A DNA stretch of 64,000 nt from Spirochaetia bacterium (lineage in GTDB: Bacteria > Spirochaetota > Leptospiria > Turneriellales > JAOUOS01): contig JAOUOS010000004.1 in the NCBI GenBank assembly GCA_029880285.1, positions 1 through 64,000 of the forward strand, read 5' to 3'. Position numbers and translations under genes: made by a program. Under the pieces are notes generated by a model, which worked only from the letters and a program-made list of their open reading frames with translations, was not told where the DNA came from and made no database searches. Shown in pieces: positions 26,212 to 34,193 of this stretch (positions are counted from its first letter, which is position 1; every line of letters starts with the position of its first letter).

Positions 26212-26249
26212 ATTTATCTTTTTTGTTTTACAGTACAAAAAAGATAAAT
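26212..26249. repeat. 15-base perfect inverted repeat between divergent genes
   Basis: ATTTATCTTTTTTGT and its exact complement ACAAAAAAGATAAAT are separated by eight bases (TTTACAGT). The repeat lies between the reverse-strand receiver gene and the forward DUF389 gene. It could be an operator or a transcript hairpin. It is AT-rich and its T-run is inside the stem, so it is not a standard terminator. Confidence 0.6.
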
Positions 26250-26278
26250 CAGACGGCTAAAAAAACAAATTAAATAAA

Positions 26279-27481
26279 ATGCAAAAAAAAGCTAATGAAA
26301 AAAACAGTAAAAATGTGAGCCAAAAATCAGAGCTTACTGAAAAGTCATTGATGAAAAAGGTTGTAAATATTTTTAATAATGATACTACTGAAAAATCTAA
26401 AGATGAAGAAGAAAAAAATGAATGGCTGCCAGATTTTTACAAATATTATAAAAATAATTGGCGGCCAAAAGAAGATACAGGCTTTTTTTCTAAATTTAAA
26501 AACTTATATTCTTCATACCAATCATTAAAAGAAAAAGAAATTGCAAAGTTAAATGTTTACGAATCAATTTCAAGGTCAGCACAGTTAAGCAGAGAGTTTT
26601 TAGTTTTACTTTTTGGCTCATGCTTAATCGCAGTTTTTGGCCTTTTTCAAAATTCAACGGCAGTTATAATAGGCGCCATGCTAATTGCACCTTTAATGAT
26701 GCCTATTTTAGGTTTTGCTTTAGGCGCTATTTGGGGCGATAAAAAACTAATATGGCGTTCATTTTACACTTTATTTTCAGGAAGTCTAATGGTTCTAGCA
26801 ATTTCTTCTGCTTTAACTTATTATATACCGGGTATTGAGTTAAATTCTGAAATTATGGCAAGAACAAATCCTAACCTATTTGATATATTTGTGGCGCTTG
26901 CCAGCGGCCTCGTAGGAGCCTACGCATATGTACATCCGAATATATCTTCTTCTATTTCTGGTGTAGCCATTGCTGTTGCTCTCATGCCGCCTTTATGCAC
27001 AGCTGGTATTGGTATTGGTCTAGAAAATCAAAAAATAGCTATAGGAGCTTTACTTCTTTATATGACAAATCTTGTGGGAATATCTTTTTCTGCCAGTATT
27101 GTATTTTGGCGGCTGAAAGTTCATCCTATAACAGAATCTTCTGATCAGGTAACAGAAAGAGCGGCCAGAAAAGTAATAATTACTTTGATACTTCTTATTC
27201 TATTAGCCGTTCCTTTGGGTTATTTTATGATAGAAACCTATCAACTAAAGAAAAAGCAAGTAATAGTTAATAATCTTATTAAAGAAATAATTCCGCAGAG
27301 TGAAGTCGAAAAAGTAGAAATAATGAAATACTCTGATCACTTTATGATAAAAGCAATAATTATGACAAATAAGAAAATAGATATTGAAACATCTCAAGAA
27401 ATATATAATAAAATAAAATCGCTTTTTACCATGCCTGTAAATATAAAAATAGGTACGCTTCTTACAATAGATAATCAATAG
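26279..27481 (+). CDS. DUF389 family membrane protein
   Basis: A 400-residue protein. A cytoplasmic charged N-terminus of about 100 residues is followed by a core of six or so membrane helices beginning near SREFLVLLFGSCLIAVFGL. The core contains the family's conserved stretch GAMLIAPLMMPILGFALG and the small-residue-rich ISGVAIAVALMPPLCTAGIG. A short periplasmic/cytoplasmic C-terminal domain follows. The biochemical function of DUF389 proteins is not established. It is followed by tsaD nine bases downstream, so they may share a transcript. Confidence 0.85.
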   Translation: MQKKANEKNSKNVSQKSELTEKSLMKKVVNIFNNDTTEKSKDEEEKNEWLPDFYKYYKNNWRPKEDTGFFSKFKNLYSSYQSLKEKEIAKLNVYESISRSAQLSREFLVLLFGSCLIAVFGLFQNSTAVIIGAMLIAPLMMPILGFALGAIWGDKKLIWRSFYTLFSGSLMVLAISSALTYYIPGIELNSEIMARTNPNLFDIFVALASGLVGAYAYVHPNISSSISGVAIAVALMPPLCTAGIGIGLENQKIAIGALLLYMTNLVGISFSASIVFWRLKVHPITESSDQVTERAARKVIITLILLILLAVPLGYFMIETYQLKKKQVIVNNLIKEIIPQSEVEKVEIMKYSDHFMIKAIIMTNKKIDIETSQEIYNKIKSLFTMPVNIKIGTLLTIDNQ

Positions 27482-27489
27482 CAAAAAAA

Positions 27490-28527
27490 ATGGATACTTT
27501 TGGAATAGGCATTGAATCGAGCTGCGATGAAACAGGAGTAGCCCTGATAAAAAACGGCCGTGAGATAATTGCAAATCCACTATTTAGTCAAATTAATATT
27601 CATAAAGAATACGGCGGAGTAGTTCCTGAAAAAGCAAGCCGGGCTCATCTTGAAAAAATACCATATTTACTTAAAGAAATAACCGATATCATTGATAAGA
27701 AAAATATAAAAATATCATACATAGCGGTAACAGCCAGGCCGGGGCTAGCGGGTTCTCTTTTAATAGGATACAACGCGGCCCATGCTTTAAAATTAATTTA
27801 CAACAAACCCGTAATTCCTATTCATCATTTAGAGGCTCATTTATATGCGCCTTTGCTCGAAAATGAAAAAATTACATATCCTTTTTTGGGGCTTCTTCTT
27901 TCTGGCGGCAATTCTGGTTTATATTATATAAAAGGAATTTCAAAAATAAAAGTGATTGGTGATACCCTTGATGACGCATGCGGAGAAGCTCTCGACAAAG
28001 CTGCTGCCTTACTGAAAATGCCTTATCCGGGGGGACCTCATATTGAAAAAAACGCGAATGAATTTATAAGAAAACAAAAGACTTTAAAAAAAAATACATC
28101 CGCCATAAAAAACCCGTTGCCTGTTATATTAAAAAATCAGCCGCCTGATAAATTTCAATTTTCTTTCAGTGGATTAAAAACCGCGTTACTCTATTTTCTT
28201 AAAGATAAACCGAAAAATATAACAACAGAAGAAATTGCGTATTATTTTCAAGAAAGAGTTATTGAAATTGTTTTAAGAAATGTAAAAAACGCTATTCGTA
28301 AGTATAAAATACCGGCTGTTGTTGCCGCGGGCGGCGTATTAGCTAACCAGACTTTAAAAACCGCTTTAAAAGAATTATGTGAAAAAGAAAATGTAAAACT
28401 CATTGTTCCTTCGCCTTTTTTATGCACCGATAACGCCGCTATGGTTGCGGCAGCGGGTTATTTATATTTCAAGGCAAAGAACAATCTGAATATAAAATCT
28501 GTTTCTTCTAAGATAAGTTTTTTTTAA
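27490..28527 (+). CDS. tsaD: tRNA threonylcarbamoyladenosine transferase TsaD
   Basis: This enzyme transfers threonylcarbamoyl to adenosine 37 of ANN-decoding tRNAs. The 345 residues match the usual length. They start GIGIESSCDETGVALI and carry the metal-binding HHLEAHLYAP near residue 112-121, the ATP-binding LLSGGNSGLYY, the GDTLDDACGEALDK segment and the late GGVLANQTLK loop. All family landmarks are present. Older annotations call it a glycoprotease (Gcp). Confidence 0.97.
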   Translation: MDTFGIGIESSCDETGVALIKNGREIIANPLFSQINIHKEYGGVVPEKASRAHLEKIPYLLKEITDIIDKKNIKISYIAVTARPGLAGSLLIGYNAAHALKLIYNKPVIPIHHLEAHLYAPLLENEKITYPFLGLLLSGGNSGLYYIKGISKIKVIGDTLDDACGEALDKAAALLKMPYPGGPHIEKNANEFIRKQKTLKKNTSAIKNPLPVILKNQPPDKFQFSFSGLKTALLYFLKDKPKNITTEEIAYYFQERVIEIVLRNVKNAIRKYKIPAVVAAGGVLANQTLKTALKELCEKENVKLIVPSPFLCTDNAAMVAAAGYLYFKAKNNLNIKSVSSKISFF

Positions 28528-28729
28528 GACTTAATATAACCTTGATAAACTTTTGTGATTCATAAGTATTTTATATTAACAAGATACAATGAAAAAAGTA
28601 ATTTACGTTCACAATAAAAATTATATATTAATTTTATGGGCACATTTTATGTAGGCGCGTTAAAACACAAAGTTATTTTTATATCAAATTTTGGTTGACT
28701 TTTTATCTATTCTGCTGAACAAAGATAAT

Positions 28730-29170
28730 ATGAAAATAAAAAATCTTAAAAAACGAAGAGGTATTACTCTGGTAGAATTAATGGTTGTTATTGTTGTTTT
28801 AGGCACATTAATGACTGTTCTATATTTTACTATAGCCGATACGGGTATTACTGCTGAGGCCAAAAAAGTAGAACTAAAAACGGCAAAATATCAGCTTGAC
28901 GCTGCTTTATTTCAATTTAAACAAAAATTCGGACGTTATCCCAACGCTGACGAAGGTTTAGAGGCACTTGTAGAATGCCCGCCCGGTATAGAACAATCAA
29001 AGTTTCCTGAAGGCGGTTTTCTGGTGAATAAAAATTTACGCATAGACCCGTGGAAGCGCCCCTACCAGTATACAACAGATGGGGGTAAATACCAAATTAT
29101 ATCATTAGGCGCAGATGGAGCGGTAGGCGGCGAGGGCGAAAATGCCGATATCGATTTATCAGAATTCTAA
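28730..29170 (+). CDS. gspG: Type II secretion major pseudopilin GspG
   Basis: A 146-residue prepilin. The cleavage site is KKRRG/ITLVELMVV with Glu at +5, followed by one hydrophobic helix and the GspG C-terminal region (RYPNADEGLEALV, RIDPWKRPYQY, ISLGADGAVGGEGENADI), which holds the calcium-binding end of major pseudopilins. I prefer the ATG at 28730; a TTG at 28691 would give a 24-residue leader, long for a prepilin. It heads gspG-H-I-J. The secretin, ATPase and inner-membrane genes are not in this window. Confidence 0.93.
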   Translation: MKIKNLKKRRGITLVELMVVIVVLGTLMTVLYFTIADTGITAEAKKVELKTAKYQLDAALFQFKQKFGRYPNADEGLEALVECPPGIEQSKFPEGGFLVNKNLRIDPWKRPYQYTTDGGKYQIISLGADGAVGGEGENADIDLSEF

Positions 29171-29201
29171 AAACTAGAGAAGGCATTTTGTATGCCCATT
29201 C

Positions 29202-29831
29202 ATGTGTTTGAAAAAAAAATATCAACAAAAAACTGCGGCTCGAAAAGGCTATACATTAATAGAGTTAATGGTTGTAATTGCCATTATCGGGTCGCTTTTG
29301 TTTCTTACATACCAGCTTTTAACCGGCATATGGCGCGATAAATTTACCGGCGATTCGGGTCTTCAAATAGAAGGCTTATTTGAAAAAGGCAGAGAATACG
29401 CTTTTGCAAACGGTAAAACTCTTGTATTAGAAATAAATCTTGAAAAAGAAGAAATGAGCCTTAGAGAAAAAAAAGAAATGGAAAAAGGCCCAAGCCAGAT
29501 ATATTCAGAAAAATTTACTGATGATTACCGAAAAAACCAGAGTGATAAAGAAGAAGACAATGAAGAAGGTGAAGAAAATGAAACAAAATGGCTTATAGAG
29601 CCTGTTAATATTCCCGATGATATATCAGATATTTATTCGGTAAGCGGATTAAAACTTATTGGCCCTGTTATTCATCTTTATTTTTATCCTAACGGAACAA
29701 CTGATTCTGTTATAATTCAATTTAACAGAACTGTTAATCAATATATGTATATACCGCGGCACAATACAACCCCTGTTTATATTGACAATCTGGATTTTCA
29801 AGAGGAAGATATCTCTGGCGGCAACGAATGA
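29202..29831 (+). CDS. gspH: Type II secretion minor pseudopilin (GspH-like)
   Basis: A 209-residue prepilin with cleavage site AARKG/YTLIELMVV and Glu at +5, second in the pseudopilin run. After the helix comes a beta-rich domain in which a strongly acidic stretch (KEEDNEEGEENE near 120-131) interrupts the fold. Position and the GspH/FimT-like N-terminal part support GspH, though overall conservation in this family is low. Its stop overlaps the start of the next gene (ATGA). Confidence 0.78.
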   Translation: MCLKKKYQQKTAARKGYTLIELMVVIAIIGSLLFLTYQLLTGIWRDKFTGDSGLQIEGLFEKGREYAFANGKTLVLEINLEKEEMSLREKKEMEKGPSQIYSEKFTDDYRKNQSDKEEDNEEGEENETKWLIEPVNIPDDISDIYSVSGLKLIGPVIHLYFYPNGTTDSVIIQFNRTVNQYMYIPRHNTTPVYIDNLDFQEEDISGGNE

Positions 29832-30340
29832 AAATAAAGATTATAAAAAAATTAAAAGGTATCACATTAATAGAAATAATGGTAGCTCTTTTATTTTTTG
29901 CCGGAGTTTTTACTTTTATTCAATATTTTTTAATAGGCGGTATTCAAGCAAGAAAAGAAGCTGGTGATTTGCAAAAAGCGGTTTTTTTAGCCCGAGAATC
30001 TATGAATCAGCTTAAAGCTAAACGTGAAACTTTCTCAGAAGAAGGAGAGTTTGAAGCTTTTCCTGAATATAAATACTCAAATGAAATAACTGAAGAAGAA
30101 ATAGATCTTCTTGATTTCGCCGGAAGCTTAATGGGTGAAGAAGATGAAGAAACAGATGAAGAGAGTAACGATACAAAAGAAAAAATAAAAGAACTGGCGC
30201 CCTCTGGTGATTCTGAAAATAAAGATTTAGAATCGGCACCCAGCATTATTTTTAAGGTACTACATTATAAGGTAACAATAATATATGGGGATAACAAAGA
30301 ATATACGCTCGATTTTTACCGCGGAATGGGACCGGGCTAA
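29828..30340 (+). CDS. gspI: Type II secretion minor pseudopilin (GspI-like)
   Basis: A 170-residue prepilin with KKLKG/ITLIEIMVALLFF and Glu at +5. The third position in the run and the short C-terminal domain ending in a beta strand (YKVTIIYGDNKEYTLDFYRG) fit GspI. An insert rich in Glu, Asp and Ser lies near 90-135. It overlaps the upstream gene by four bases and the downstream gene by 56 bases. Confidence 0.75.
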   Translation: MKIKIIKKLKGITLIEIMVALLFFAGVFTFIQYFLIGGIQARKEAGDLQKAVFLARESMNQLKAKRETFSEEGEFEAFPEYKYSNEITEEEIDLLDFAGSLMGEEDEETDEESNDTKEKIKELAPSGDSENKDLESAPSIIFKVLHYKVTIIYGDNKEYTLDFYRGMGPG

Positions 30341-30971
30341 TCTATATTCAAGAAGAGGATTTTCTCTTCTTGAAATGATTATAGTAATGGCTTTGGTTAG
30401 TGTGCTTTTTTTGGGCCTTTTAACCAGTTTTTTTCAAATGGAACGGTTAATGTCTAGCCAAAAAATTGCCGCCGATAAATCGCAAAATGCGATTAATTTA
30501 ATGAAAATGCTTTCTGCCGATTTACAGAATATCGTGTATGAAAAATGGAACATTAAAGACAGCTTTTTTTTGGGCAAGAAAGAAATTGTAGGCGGCACCC
30601 GCGTAGATTTTTTAAACTTTCCCACGGGCAGTTTATATTCTAACCCCAGTACGCTTCAAAGCAATGTCTTTTCTGTGGCTTATTACGGTAAAATTGATGA
30701 TAATACCGGCATTTTAAATTTGTACAGAAGAGAAGATATATTTATAAGTAAAATAGAAGAATCGGCCGGCGTGGGTGTGCCCATAATACAAAACGTAAAA
30801 GCTTTTGAGGTTCAGTACTCAACAAACAGCAAAACTTTTGATGACGAGTGGGATTCGGCATTAAAAAGCAATACCTTCCCAAACATTATTAAAGTACGGT
30901 TAGTGTGGGAAGAAAACGATCAAGAAAGAGAATTTACGTTTGAATCGTATCCTCCTATATTATCACAATAA
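30285..30971 (+). CDS. gspJ: Type II secretion minor pseudopilin (GspJ-like)
   Basis: A 228-residue prepilin with a 25-residue leader, cleavage site SRRG/FSLLEMIIV and Glu at +5. The larger beta domain, with QNIVYEKW, VDFLNFP and the final NIIKVRLVWEE strand, resembles GspJ. The start at 30285 lies inside gspI, giving a 56-base overlap; no closer start codon exists in frame. No gspK follows. The next gene is convergent and only one base away. Confidence 0.77.
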   Translation: MGITKNIRSIFTAEWDRANLYSRRGFSLLEMIIVMALVSVLFLGLLTSFFQMERLMSSQKIAADKSQNAINLMKMLSADLQNIVYEKWNIKDSFFLGKKEIVGGTRVDFLNFPTGSLYSNPSTLQSNVFSVAYYGKIDDNTGILNLYRREDIFISKIEESAGVGVPIIQNVKAFEVQYSTNSKTFDDEWDSALKSNTFPNIIKVRLVWEENDQEREFTFESYPPILSQ

Positions 30972-30972
30972 A

Positions 30973-31422
30973 CTACTTTATACGATGCCAAATTTGCGTG
31001 CGGCCTATTAAAGAAAAACCAATAAATCCCCGTACTTTAAGTTTTTGACCGTTTTCAATTACCTGTATATTACAGCCGTATGTTTTACCTTTTTTAGGAT
31101 CAAGAATGTATCCGTCTTCCCATTCACTTTCACTATCTTTTTCAAGATCCCAAATAATTTGCATACCTATAATTTTCTTATCTTTTCTATCGCCGTCACA
31201 TTTGTCACACACTGGATCTTGATCTTCATGAGGCTCTCTAAATAAGCTTAATATTTTGCCATACAGTTTACCGTTTGAATCTATCCAAATTTGTACTAGC
31301 GATTTTTGTTTACCTGTTTCGTCGTCTATGGTCTTCCATTCTCCCACGGGAGACATATTTTGGGCCAATAAAAATGACCCATGAAATAAAAACATTATTA
31401 AAAACAAAGTAATTTTTTTCAT
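30973..31422 (-). CDS. DUF2147-family exported protein
   Basis: A 149-residue protein with a signal peptide (residues 1-20, ending FLLAQ). The mature part has the DUF2147 layout: an opening VGEWKTIDDETGKQKSLVQIW, then GKLYGKILSLFRE, a Cys-x-x-Cys within VCDKCDGDRKDK, and the end VRGFIGFSLIGRTQIWHR. This small lipocalin-like periplasmic domain is widespread but without established function. AGGAG precedes the ATG. Confidence 0.85.
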   Translation of the reverse strand: MKKITLFLIMFLFHGSFLLAQNMSPVGEWKTIDDETGKQKSLVQIWIDSNGKLYGKILSLFREPHEDQDPVCDKCDGDRKDKKIIGMQIIWDLEKDSESEWEDGYILDPKKGKTYGCNIQVIENGQKLKVRGFIGFSLIGRTQIWHRIK

Positions 31423-31546
31423 TTTATTTAACTCCTGACTACTAAAGTAAGATACAATTAATAAAATAAATTTTAACAGTCAAGGTTTTTAAATAATAAA
31501 TAATTAAATAATGTATATCAAAATTTACAACTGAATTATAAAATTA

Positions 31547-31576
31547 TGACAAATCTCTGACAATTTATTGACAAAT
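31547..31576 (+). promoter_or_regulatory. Three phased TGACAA repeats at a cytochrome promoter
   Basis: TGACAA occurs at 31547, 31558 and 31569, exactly 11 bases apart. The third copy is part of TTGACA (31568-31573), a perfect -35 element; a -10 box is not clear (TATGGT at 31594 is the best). Direct repeats one helical turn apart are the pattern bound by OmpR/PhoB-type regulators. They lie about 100 bases before the cytochrome gene. Confidence 0.4.
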
Positions 31577-31674
31577 GGCATTAACATTGAAAATATGGTT
31601 CATATCTAATTGAAAAATGATTTTATAAGTCATTTAACAAAATTAGATTAAATAAAACAAAAGGAGATTATTAA

Positions 31675-33069
31675 ATGAAAAAAAATAAATTAATATTTTT
31701 AATGATGCTATCGGCATTTTTATTCGCGGCGCAAAACTGCGGCGATGATGAAAAAGCATTAACAGAAGACGATGTAAATGAAGAAATTGTTACAAGCTGT
31801 CACGGATGTCACAGTGAAGATTCTGAAATTGGCATGAAAATTTTAGCTGCGCAAGCAGGTTATGATAATTCAGGTCATAAAAACGGCCCGCGAGGATGGA
31901 TTGAACTTACTGACGTAGTTTATGACGCCAGCGGAACCTTGCAAGCGGGTGATACAACGCTGGAAACATTATTTCACGGTAGTAACGCGGCGTATACTAA
32001 TGCAACACCTTGCTCAAACTGTCATACCCATAACGGCTTTGTAGAAAGAGTTAAAGCAGGTCAAATGATAGAAAAAGCTGAAACTGATACAAAAGAAATT
32101 GTAGTTGGGGCACCAGCGCCAATAGGTTGTTTTACCTGTCACGAGCCGCATAAAAACGGCAATTTTTCATTAAGAACAACCAATGCTGTTACTTTATTGG
32201 TTGATGATACAGTAACTTTTGACAGAGGCTTAGGAAACTTATGCGTTCACTGCCATCAATCAAGAACTGCAGCCAGTAGTGTAGATACAACATTTGCTAC
32301 ACCAGCTACGCCGTCTGGACACTGGGGACCTCATCATGGCCCGCAGGGAGACTTTTTAATGGGCGCTAACGGTTATGAATTTACCGGTAAAACATATTCA
32401 ACCAATGATGTTCATTATGACGCAAAAGGAGACAGCCCGGCGAATTCGTGTGTAAACTGTCATAGATATACAGATACAAACACAAATGGCGATAGATACA
32501 ACAGTAATCTTGAAACGGGTAACCATGGTATGTATTTAACGGCTAATGTTCATGGCAGCATGACAGATAGAGTTGATGTGTGCTGGAGCCAGTGCCATAG
32601 CACTGACATACCTGATCCAAAACCTAGAACAGCCAAATTTACTGATGTTAAAAAACCGGCAACAGCAGACTGGGATGGTGATGGTACCACAGAAACTATA
32701 TTAAAAGAAACTCAAGGCCTTGCAGATAAGTTATATACTTATTTTATTGATCCTGCGAATTTTGCAGGAACTAATGTAGGCGCATGTAACACTGCACCTG
32801 TTGCTGGTCCTATAGCAACTTCAGGTATTTCAACTAAATGGAGACTTGGCTGGGATTTTCAAGCTATGAAAAATGACTGGGATGCAACAGCTAGTACAGG
32901 CACAGAAGAATGTGTTATGACTAAAGCTCAAGCTGGCGCCTTCTGGAACTTTAAATACTATACAGAGGATCACAGCGGTGGGGTACACTTTCCTACCTAT
33001 GCGGCTCAGTTATTGTATGACTCATTGGAAGCTGTAGGCGATACAACAATTGGCGCTACCAGACCATAA
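31675..33069 (+). CDS. Exported multihaem c-type cytochrome, probable lipoprotein
   Basis: A 464-residue cytochrome. A signal sequence ends in AAQNC, so Cys near residue 22 may be lipidated under the relaxed spirochaetal lipobox. Five CXXCH haem motifs follow (CHGCH, CSNCH, CFTCH, CVHCH, CVNCH), plus a sixth CWSQCH of the rare CX3CH spacing at 32581-32598. The C-terminal 150 residues have no haem motif and hold scattered Cys. An AAGGAG ribosome-binding site precedes the start. It is convergent with the 14-haem cytochrome and porin genes and shares their terminator region. It could be the surface-exposed or periplasmic partner of that pair, or a reductase; I do not recognise a named family. 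Confidence 0.82.
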   Translation: MKKNKLIFLMMLSAFLFAAQNCGDDEKALTEDDVNEEIVTSCHGCHSEDSEIGMKILAAQAGYDNSGHKNGPRGWIELTDVVYDASGTLQAGDTTLETLFHGSNAAYTNATPCSNCHTHNGFVERVKAGQMIEKAETDTKEIVVGAPAPIGCFTCHEPHKNGNFSLRTTNAVTLLVDDTVTFDRGLGNLCVHCHQSRTAASSVDTTFATPATPSGHWGPHHGPQGDFLMGANGYEFTGKTYSTNDVHYDAKGDSPANSCVNCHRYTDTNTNGDRYNSNLETGNHGMYLTANVHGSMTDRVDVCWSQCHSTDIPDPKPRTAKFTDVKKPATADWDGDGTTETILKETQGLADKLYTYFIDPANFAGTNVGACNTAPVAGPIATSGISTKWRLGWDFQAMKNDWDATASTGTEECVMTKAQAGAFWNFKYYTEDHSGGVHFPTYAAQLLYDSLEAVGDTTIGATRP

Positions 33070-33104
33070 TGAGATTGTGTTAAAAATATAACACTACGAT
33101 AAAT

Positions 33105-33136
33105 AAAAAAAGCGGGTTATAAACCCGCTTTTTTTT
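33105..33136. terminator. Bidirectional terminator between two cytochrome genes
   Basis: An eight-base stem AGCGGGTT/AACCCGCT with a three-base loop is flanked by six As on the left and seven Ts on the right, so it can terminate both the forward cytochrome gene and the reverse-strand porin/14-haem operon. Confidence 0.85.
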
Positions 33137-33142
33137 GCTTTT

Positions 33143-34189
33143 TTAATGACAGGTTCTACAACTATTTTCTGGAGGCATTGGATGTTTGACCCTAGCTTTG
33201 CCGCCAGTGCCATGGCAATCGTAACAACCTGAACCCCTATGCATGGGTAAAAGAGGCGACGATCTATGTTTGGCAGATACGGTGCCCGCGTCATGACAAA
33301 ATTGGCATTTGCTGTTAAATCCGCCACTTATAGACGAATATTCACTGTCTTCGAGATGACAGTTATTACAGTGCCTTGAATATTTACCCCCCCATAATGC
33401 CGTATGCGATACTGGAGTTGTTTTACTATGACAATTAATGCAGGCGGCTTCGGTATGGCAGGTATTACAGCTTTCTCTATCAGAAACAGCCGAATAGCCG
33501 TGGCCCTTTATACGAAAAGCCAGATTATGGTTTTTAGGTTTTTCTTTTTGATGACAAGAAAAACAATCTTTATTTGAAGTAACACTATGACACGATTTAC
33601 ATTCGGCTCTTTCTGTTCGTGTTAGATTCTTTCCGTGTTTTTTGAGCCAAAAATTATTATGTGTAACAGGTTTTATGTTTTGAATATCTTTTTCGTGGCA
33701 AAATTGACAGTTATTATTTTCCTGTGGAAAATATTCATCATGGCAATTTATACATATTTTCATCTTAGGAAAAAGTTCACTTTGCTTTATCGTGCTATTT
33801 CTTAACGCGTCTTCATGGCATTTAAGACAAGGTAACTCTTTTTCTGCTATATGCTTTAGGTGATCAAATGAAATTTCTTCATATAAAAGAATATTTTCAC
33901 GTTTTTTTACTTTTTGTTCAGGATGAGAGTGACATACTACACAGTCTTCTGGTTCTTGAACATCATGACAATTAACGCATTTTGTATGATCTGGATGTGT
34001 TATTAAACTTGTTTTTTCTTCATTTAAAGTATGACATGTAAAACAATCTATTTTATTAAATTTTAAATGCAGTTTATGACTAAAAAATAAATAACTTTTA
34101 TTTTCTTCAGAAAATAATAACAAGAAGGGAACAAACAAAAACAAAGGTATTAAAAACTTAAATTTTATATTTTTTACAAACTTTTTCAT
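33143..34189 (-). CDS. Tetradecahaem c-type cytochrome, exported
   Basis: A 348-residue periplasmic or outer-membrane-associated cytochrome with 14 CXXCH motifs, from CFTCH near the start to CRTCH at the very C-terminus, about one haem per 25 residues. An N-terminal membrane segment (residues about 12-28) acts as signal peptide. I place the start at the ATG at 34189, which follows the porin stop by four bases; a longer frame starting at 34252 overlaps the porin gene. Many non-motif His (SHKLH, THPDHTKC, VSHTALW) could serve as distal ligands. Such haem density is typical of electron wires, as in MtrA/DmsE-type proteins, though that family has ten haems. Coupling to a barrel protein gene suggests a porin-cytochrome complex. 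Confidence 0.9.
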   Translation of the reverse strand: MKKFVKNIKFKFLIPLFLFVPFLLLFSEENKSYLFFSHKLHLKFNKIDCFTCHTLNEEKTSLITHPDHTKCVNCHDVQEPEDCVVCHSHPEQKVKKRENILLYEEISFDHLKHIAEKELPCLKCHEDALRNSTIKQSELFPKMKICINCHDEYFPQENNNCQFCHEKDIQNIKPVTHNNFWLKKHGKNLTRTERAECKSCHSVTSNKDCFSCHQKEKPKNHNLAFRIKGHGYSAVSDRESCNTCHTEAACINCHSKTTPVSHTALWGGKYSRHCNNCHLEDSEYSSISGGFNSKCQFCHDAGTVSAKHRSSPLLPMHRGSGCYDCHGTGGKARVKHPMPPENSCRTCH

Positions 34190-34193
34190 TATA

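Noticed and set aside
33094..33327. A 77-codon reverse frame over the terminator and the end of the 14-haem cytochrome gene
   Set aside because: It lies in another frame of a clearly real haem-rich gene and crosses the strong terminator hairpin.
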